Shown in pieces: positions 7,533-10,929 of a stretch of 10,929 nt of DNA. The notes beneath the pieces were generated by a model. It was given only the letters and a program-made list of their open reading frames with translations. It searched no databases and was not told the DNA's origin. The translations under genes were made by a program, and so were the position numbers. How positions within the stretch are numbered: position 1 is the stretch's first letter; every line of letters begins with the position of its first letter. The DNA is taken from contig JAJDTE010000239.1 in NCBI GenBank assembly GCA_022827325.1, positions 1 through 10,929 on the forward strand. Reading direction: 5' to 3'. The stretch comes from VYFG01 sp022827325. Lineage in GTDB: Bacteria > Pseudomonadota > Gammaproteobacteria > Arenicellales > Poriferihabitantaceae.

Positions 7533-7761
7533 CGTGTTGATCGTGCGCCGTTACCGGCCCCGCCGGAAATGGACCCAGCCCAACGGCCGGCGAACCACCG
7601 CCTGGCCACCAACGGGGAATCGTACCAGATCAGCGCATCCCTGTTCAGAAGCCCGGGTCCCTGCCGGGCGGCCGCATTGGTCGCAGGTGACGCGGCATGG
7701 ATCGCGACCGCGGCAGTGCACACCGCCGTGCAGGCCCGTCCCGGTCAGCGTGCCGCCACCC
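7414..7761. other. Unassigned 348-bp gap inside the methyltransferase cluster
   Basis: This gap between the methyltetrahydrofolate methyltransferase stop and the activator start is far longer than the other gaps in the cluster (28, 65 and 44 bp). On the minus strand it holds three short frames: 7790-7551 (79 codons, with CDQCGRPAG), 7723-7517 (68 codons, GTG start, containing RDALIWYDSPLVARRWFAGR) and 7532-7410 (40 codons, ATG start, stop overlapping the activator start as ATGA). None has a good Shine-Dalgarno and I recognise none. It may be leader sequence, a remnant of a lost gene, or one or two small proteins. No terminator-like T run is seen. Confidence 0.4.
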
Positions 7762-8667
7762 TCAGGCGCGGCGTCTCCGCCGCCGGCCACCCCGGCCTTC
7801 CGCAGGCGAATCCCCCTCCGGAACAGGCTGGCGGTATCGCTTCAGCCACCTGGAGCAGTTGTTGTCGTGACCCATGACCACGTTGGCCGCCATGATGCCC
7901 TGCATGACCTCTTCATGCAGTGGATTGGTGATCGCCGAGGTCATGCCCGCACCGATGGCCATGCTGAGAAAATGCGCGTCCATGCCCTTGCGGTTCGGAA
8001 TGCCGAAACTGAAATTGGACGCGCCGCAGGTGGTATTCACCCGGAGTTCCTCCCGCAGCCGCTTGACCAGGTGAACAACCTGCCTGCCGGCGCTGTTGAC
8101 CGCACCCACGGGCATGACCAGCGGATCGACCACGATGTCGCTGTAGTGAATGCCATGGTCCGCCGCGCGCTCGACGATCTTCTTCGCCACGTCAAAGCGC
8201 TCGTCCGGATTCTCCGAGATGCCGGCTTCATCGTTGGATATGGCCACCACGGCACAGCCGTATTTCCTGACCAAGGGCAGGACGGCCTCCAGCCGATCGT
8301 CTTCGCCGGTCACCGAATTGAGCAGGGGCTTGCCCTGGTATACCTCGAGCCCGGCTTCCAGGGCGGCGACGATGGAGGAATCGATGGACAGGGGTACCGC
8401 GGTAATGGACTGCACCAGCTGGATCGCTTCAGCGAGAATTCTCGGTTCATCCGCCAGGGGAATGCCGGCGTTCACATCCAGCACGGAGGCCCCTGCGGCC
8501 ACCTGGGAGAGGGCATCCGTCTCCACCCTGCTGTAGTCCCCGTTCTTCATTTCCTCGGCCAGGATCTTGCGGCCCGTCGGATTGATCCTCTCACCGATGA
8601 TCACGAAGGGCCGGTCAAAGCCGATCTTGACCTCGCTGGTGGCTGAACTGATAACGGTCTCTGTCAT
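7762..8667 (-). CDS. Methyltetrahydrofolate:corrinoid methyltransferase (pterin-binding, MtgA/AcsE type)
   Basis: Would transfer the methyl group between methylcorrinoid protein and tetrahydrofolate; in this context the likely direction is to THF. The 301-residue protein shows the pterin-binding TIM barrel: IIGERINPTGRK at 23-34, SVLDVNAGIP at 61-70, PLSIDSS at 92-98, LLNSVTGEDDRLEAVLPLV at 115-133, VVAISNDE at 140-147, VVDPLVMPVGA at 179-189, and CGASNFSFGIPNR at 214-226, which is the conserved Asn-containing segment of the MtgA, AcsE and MtrH-like group. Dihydropteroate synthase is ruled out by the cluster and by these motifs. The C-terminus is unusual: a proline/glycine stretch followed by GGRRRRRRA (293-301), beyond the catalytic barrel. 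ATG at 8667 is 44 bp after the preceding gene and has no obvious Shine-Dalgarno. Confidence 0.94.
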   Translation of the reverse strand: MTETVISSATSEVKIGFDRPFVIIGERINPTGRKILAEEMKNGDYSRVETDALSQVAAGASVLDVNAGIPLADEPRILAEAIQLVQSITAVPLSIDSSIVAALEAGLEVYQGKPLLNSVTGEDDRLEAVLPLVRKYGCAVVAISNDEAGISENPDERFDVAKKIVERAADHGIHYSDIVVDPLVMPVGAVNSAGRQVVHLVKRLREELRVNTTCGASNFSFGIPNRKGMDAHFLSMAIGAGMTSAITNPLHEEVMQGIMAANVVMGHDNNCSRWLKRYRQPVPEGDSPAEGRGGRRRRRRA

Positions 8668-8711
8668 GGATAACTGTATGGTTGCATTTGTTCGGCCCGG
8701 GCCGGCTCCAG

Positions 8712-9014
8712 TCAGGCGGCCGGCTCCCTGCCCTCGTTCCGGATCAGCGCCAGGAGGCGGTCCCTGCCGTATTCCGCTTCCAGGTGTTGAGCCGCTTCCC
8801 GGGCAACGGTCTCGAGATCATCGCCGCAGGGTTCGCTGACGCGCCTCCACTGCTCCAGGTAGGCGTCCGTGCCCACCATGCCCGCCCGCATGGCGGCATG
8901 GTCGATCGCCTCGGAAAAGCGACCGCTCAGTTCCACCTTGGCGCTCGTGCGCCGTTCCCTCGCCATCACCTGGGCGGGAATATCGCGCCAGTACACCGTA
9001 ATCAGATTTGCCAT
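8712..9014 (-). CDS. Small protein of the 'virulence factor' family, found with corrinoid methyltransferases
   Basis: A 100-residue soluble protein with no signal peptide or membrane segment. It opens with NLITVYWRDIPAQVMARERR (3-22), followed by LSGRFSEAIDHAAMRAGMVG (29-48), TDAYLEQWRR (49-58) and an acidic/helical half (EAAQHLEAEYGRDRLLALI, 73-91). I recognise this pattern as the family named 'virulence factor' in databases (Pfam Virulence_fact, from memory). The name says nothing useful: in this window it lies between DUF1638 and the THF methyltransferase in a one-carbon cluster. A structural or accessory role in methyl transfer or corrinoid handling is my inference. The start is well supported: AGGAG at 9026-9022 lies 7 nt before ATG 9014, the clearest ribosome-binding site in the cluster. 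It has a single Cys (63), so it is unlikely to hold metal by itself. Confidence 0.82.
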   Translation of the reverse strand: MANLITVYWRDIPAQVMARERRTSAKVELSGRFSEAIDHAAMRAGMVGTDAYLEQWRRVSEPCGDDLETVAREAAQHLEAEYGRDRLLALIRNEGREPAA

Positions 9015-9021
9015 CGAACAG

Positions 9022-9026
9022 CTCCT
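9022..9026 (-). promoter_or_regulatory. Ribosome-binding site of the small 'virulence factor' family gene
   Basis: AGGAG on the minus strand, 7 nt from the ATG at 9014. It fixes the start of this gene and stands out because the corrinoid, THF-methyltransferase and MttB-like genes show no comparable site. Confidence 0.7.
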
Positions 9027-9079
9027 GCAACAAGGCCGCCAGAAATGTTTTCCGGGTCGGTCGGCAATGGATCCGGGAA

Positions 9080-9685
9080 TCAGGCGGACTGTCCCGCCAT
9101 TGCGACCCGCACCCGCAGCGCACTGCCAAGCCCACTGTCTCCGGTCATGACCCTTTCAAAGGCCAGGCCGAGATATTCCGCGGCGTCCCGGGCACGTTTC
9201 TCGATATCGGGATCATCCAGCTGGGCCAGGAGCACCAGCTTGCGGTAATTGCCGAAATAGACGTCCTTCAGCTCCGGGTGCCTGTCCAGCCCCAATCCCC
9301 TGACCATCACGCGCTCGAAGTGGCGCGCCAGGAAATCCGTCAGGTAGAACGTCCCCAGTTCCGCTTCCTGCAGTTCACCGAAGACCCGGCTACCGGCGAA
9401 CATCTCGTAGCAGTGGGCGCCCGGCAAGCGTTCAATATCCTCCTCCGCAAGCATCCGGTCCAGTTCGCCACCGGTACCGCAGTCGGAATAGGCCACGAAA
9501 ATTTCCCGGTACTGCGCCCGCGCCTCGCGGATCTTCTCCCTTACCGCCTGCGTGATCCGTTCCGGGCGATTGTGCAGTTCGGCGGGCAGGCACTGGAAAT
9601 CCATGTGCTCCCAACCGCTTGCGTCCCGGATCCTGACCAGATCATGCGCAAGTGCGCCGCAGGCAATGACGAGAACCCTCTCCAC
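9080..9685 (-). CDS. DUF1638 domain protein, associated with corrinoid methyltransferase genes
   Basis: A 201-residue soluble protein. Seen: VLVIACGALAHDL (4-16, Cys9), FQCLPAELHNRPERI (30-44, Cys32 and His38), VAYSDCGTGGELD (64-76, Cys69) and GAHCYEMFAG (89-98, His91 and Cys92). These are the hallmark segments of DUF1638, a family also found beside methylamine methyltransferase genes in methanogens. The conserved Cys/His set could bind a metal or hold a corrinoid or another cofactor; this is inference, as no function is established that I know of. GTG at 9685 is the start because no in-frame ATG precedes it; an AGGAG lies 12 nt upstream (9702-9698), rather far, and an out-of-frame ATG at 9693 is better spaced. 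It is 28 bp after the corrinoid protein gene and 65 bp before the next gene. Confidence 0.9.
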   Translation of the reverse strand: MERVLVIACGALAHDLVRIRDASGWEHMDFQCLPAELHNRPERITQAVREKIREARAQYREIFVAYSDCGTGGELDRMLAEEDIERLPGAHCYEMFAGSRVFGELQEAELGTFYLTDFLARHFERVMVRGLGLDRHPELKDVYFGNYRKLVLLAQLDDPDIEKRARDAAEYLGLAFERVMTGDSGLGSALRVRVAMAGQSA

Positions 9686-9713
9686 GTCGCCATCAGTCTC
9701 CTGCGGCCGTCAA

Positions 9714-10415
9714 TCAGGCCGCGGCACGGCGCTGGGCTACCAGCGCCTGTGCGGTTTCAACCGCCACGGCGGCATCCCGGCAATACGCATCCGCACCCAC
9801 GGCCTTGCCGAATTCCTCGTTCAGGGGCGCGCCGCCGACCAGCACGATGTAGTCGTCCCGGATACCCTTTTCGACCAGCGTGTCAATCACCACTTTCATG
9901 TAGGGCATGGTGGTGGTCAGCAGTGCGGACATGCCGAGAATATCCGGTTGATGCTTCTCGATCGCTTCCAGGTAGTTCTCCACCGGGTTGTCTATGCCAA
10001 GATCAATGACTTCGAAGCCCGCCCCTTCCATCATCATGGCCACCAGGTTCTTGCCGATGTCGTGGATATCGCCTTTCACGGTGCCAACCACCATCTTGCC
10101 GATCGGCTTGGCGCCGGTCTCCGCAAGCAACGGCCGCAGCACCTCCATCCCTCCTTTCATGGCGTTGGCCGACATCAGCACTTCCGGCACGAACAGGATT
10201 CCGTCCCGGAAATCAATGCCGACGATACGCATGCCCTCCACCAGTGCCTCGTCCAGGACCCTGGTGGCCGCCCAGCCGCGTTCCAGCAGGATGTTCGTGC
10301 CTTCGATGATCTCCTCCCGCAGACCGTCGTAGAGGTCGTCGTGCATCTGCTCTACCAGTTCGTCATCCGGAAGGCTGGCAAGATCGATATCGTCTTCGTA
10401 GGTTTCTTCTGACAT
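9714..10415 (-). CDS. Corrinoid (B12-binding) methyl-carrier protein, MtgC/MttC type
   Basis: The methyl carrier: it binds a corrinoid base-off/His-on and shuttles methyl between the substrate methyltransferase and the THF methyltransferase. The 233-residue protein has an acidic start, a helical cap domain (about 12-100, with LVEGMRIVGIDFRDGILFVP at 58-77 and EVLMSANAM at 78-86), then a Rossmann-like B12 domain with GTVKGDIHDIGKNL (111-124; His118 is the expected cobalt ligand in D-x-H-x-x-G), MSALLTTTMPYM (162-173; Ser163) and VGGAPLNEEF (193-202). Length and order match MttC/MtbC/MtgC-type carriers. The frame is open to 10496, but family alignment and the acidic MSEETYEDDIDLASLPDDEL start favour ATG at 10415. 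It leads the five-gene cluster and has no clear Shine-Dalgarno. Confidence 0.95.
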   Translation of the reverse strand: MSEETYEDDIDLASLPDDELVEQMHDDLYDGLREEIIEGTNILLERGWAATRVLDEALVEGMRIVGIDFRDGILFVPEVLMSANAMKGGMEVLRPLLAETGAKPIGKMVVGTVKGDIHDIGKNLVAMMMEGAGFEVIDLGIDNPVENYLEAIEKHQPDILGMSALLTTTMPYMKVVIDTLVEKGIRDDYIVLVGGAPLNEEFGKAVGADAYCRDAAVAVETAQALVAQRRAAA

Positions 10416-10485
10416 TGGCGGGGTGGATGTGTGTTGATCAGTACAACGGTACACCGGGCAGGCCGGCAAGCCGCAGCAGTCGCCT

Positions 10486-10513
10486 ATTCTATGCAATCCC
10501 GCATCGCGATAAA
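10486..10513 (-). promoter_or_regulatory. Possible sigma-70 promoter of the corrinoid methyltransferase cluster
   Basis: On the minus strand TTTATC (10513-10508) and TAGAAT (10491-10486) are 16 bases apart (3/6 and 5/6 matches). Transcription would begin near 10479, leaving a leader of about 64 nt before ATG 10415. The weak -35 would suit an activator-dependent promoter, as expected if the GbdR-like protein controls it. Confidence 0.35.
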
Positions 10514-10680
10514 CGGCCTGCGTGCGACAAATTCTGGATCAATGAGTGCGTCCATGAACAAGTTCCTCCTGCGGCCGGGTTTCAATAACATGCCTGCCGA
10601 TACGCCGTTTTTCAACCCGGCACAACACTTCGGCCCGGCCGGCAGCGACCGGGAATCGCGGTGCACGGTATCCGGCCGGC

Positions 10681-10698
10681 GCCCCTTTCGCCCCTTTC
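10681..10698. repeat. Tandem 9-bp repeat upstream of yhhQ
   Basis: GCCCCTTTC occurs twice head to tail, ending two bases before the proposed yhhQ -35 hexamer. It may be simple slippage. Confidence 0.6.
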
Positions 10699-10700
10699 GC

Positions 10701-10729
10701 TGGACCCCGGTCTGCACGGGGGATACAAT
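10701..10729 (+). promoter_or_regulatory. Likely sigma-70 promoter of yhhQ
   Basis: TGGACC at 10701-10706 (4/6) and TACAAT at 10724-10729 (5/6) are 17 bases apart, giving a start near 10736 and a leader of about 22 nt before TTG 10758. A CCCCG/CGGGG hairpin sits in the spacer and could be an operator or chance. This is the best promoter match in the window. Confidence 0.5.
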
Positions 10730-10757
10730 CCGCGCCCGCCAAACCCGCCCTGGAACC

Positions 10758-10929
10758 TTGGAACGAACCAGCAACACCCTTGCCGTCGGACTGGCGCTGT
10801 TTCACGTCGCGATCATCGCGCTTGCCAATTACACGGTCCAGTTCACCGGCACCTTTCTCGGCTACCATTTCACCTGGGCGATGTTCGTGTTCCCCGTGGT
10901 CATCCTGGCCACGGACCTGACGGTCAGGC
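10758..10929 (+). CDS. yhhQ: Queuosine-precursor transporter, VUT family (N-terminal part, runs off the window)
   Basis: An inner-membrane transporter that in E. coli imports the queuosine precursors preQ0 and preQ1 (7-cyano- and 7-aminomethyl-7-deazaguanine). Fifty-seven codons are present. Seen: LALFHVAIIALANYTVQFTG (first membrane segment), FLGYHFTWAMFVFPVVILAT (second) and TDLTVR. E. coli YhhQ has the same pattern, including FH near the start, SNYLVQ, LGFHTTW, FPF-FLATDLTVR. TTG at 10758 gives an N-terminus of the right length and no ATG exists in frame upstream; there is no strong Shine-Dalgarno. It is divergent from the corrinoid cluster and is probably an unrelated housekeeping neighbour that marks the end of the accessory region. 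Confidence 0.9.
   Translation, partial: MERTSNTLAVGLALFHVAIIALANYTVQFTGTFLGYHFTWAMFVFPVVILATDLTVR

Larger units (their letters stand above)
10416..10757. other. Divergent intergenic region between the corrinoid cluster and yhhQ
   Basis: These 342 bases carry no convincing gene. They should hold both promoters (listed separately) and any operator of the cluster. Other structure: GTACAACGGTAC at 10441-10452 (4-base palindromic arms), near the corrinoid gene start; a tandem 9-base repeat GCCCCTTTC at 10681-10689 and 10690-10698, just before the yhhQ -35; and a CCCCG/CGGGG hairpin at 10705-10709 and 10717-10721 within the yhhQ promoter spacer. I looked for a preQ1 or cobalamin riboswitch and saw none. 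Confidence 0.5.

Noticed and set aside
5491..8646. A 1,051-codon open frame on the plus strand
   Set aside because: It lies antisense to the activator and THF methyltransferase genes, runs across the gap between them, and its translation (rich in His, Arg, Gly, Asp) has no recognisable domain. Long antisense frames are common in GC-rich coding DNA.
4239..10466. CCGGCCTG shared upstream of the MttB-like gene (4246-4239) and the corrinoid gene (10466-10459) as a common regulator site
   Set aside because: An 8-base match between two GC-rich regions of this size is expected about once by chance, and the flanks do not extend it.
10416..10757. A preQ1 riboswitch for yhhQ or a cobalamin riboswitch for the corrinoid cluster
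   Set aside because: I saw no A-rich preQ1 tail or pseudoknot pattern and no B12-box-like sequence; the proposed yhhQ leader is only about 22 nt.
1..10929. tRNA, rRNA, CRISPR arrays or insertion sequences
   Set aside because: No cloverleaf-like sequence, regularly spaced repeats, transposase or matching terminal inverted repeats were seen.

Overview
The window looks like a piece of a GC-rich (around 62 percent by eye) Gammaproteobacterium. The lipid A/Kdo genes lpxK and kdsB, a YhhQ-type queuosine-precursor transporter and a regulator very like Pseudomonas GbdR all point that way. I cannot fix the order or genus. Several starts are not ATG (TTG for lpxK, the regulator and yhhQ; GTG for the DUF1638 gene).

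Layout, left to right. 1-315 (-) is the N-terminal third of a carboxylate-amine ligase (GCS2/YbdK type) that runs off the window. 316-655 is non-coding. 656-2460 (-) is lpxK-kdsB with a 4-base ATGA overlap. 2663-4195 (-) is a pyrrolysine-free MttB-superfamily methyltransferase. A 148-bp divergent intergenic region separates it from 4344-5336 (+), a GbdR-like GlxA/AraC-family regulator. 5395-10415 (-) is a five-gene cluster, in transcription order: corrinoid protein, DUF1638 protein, small 'virulence factor' family protein, methyltetrahydrofolate:corrinoid methyltransferase, and RACo-type [2Fe-2S]/ASKHA reductive activator. 10758-10929 (+) is the first 57 codons of yhhQ.

How the genes work together. 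The MttB-like protein would take a methyl group from a quaternary amine and pass it to Co(I) in the corrinoid protein. The pterin-binding methyltransferase would move it to tetrahydrofolate, and the RACo-like protein would rescue corrinoid oxidised to Co(II). This is the same division of labour as the MtgB/MtgC/MtgA systems of anaerobes, found here beside a GbdR-like sensor. In Pseudomonas GbdR answers to glycine betaine and dimethylglycine, so a betaine-type substrate is the best inference, but nothing in the sequence proves it. DUF1638 and the small 'virulence factor' protein sit inside the operon with no known role; they are the most interesting unknowns. No transporter for the substrate and no enzyme that oxidises methyl-THF is present in the window.
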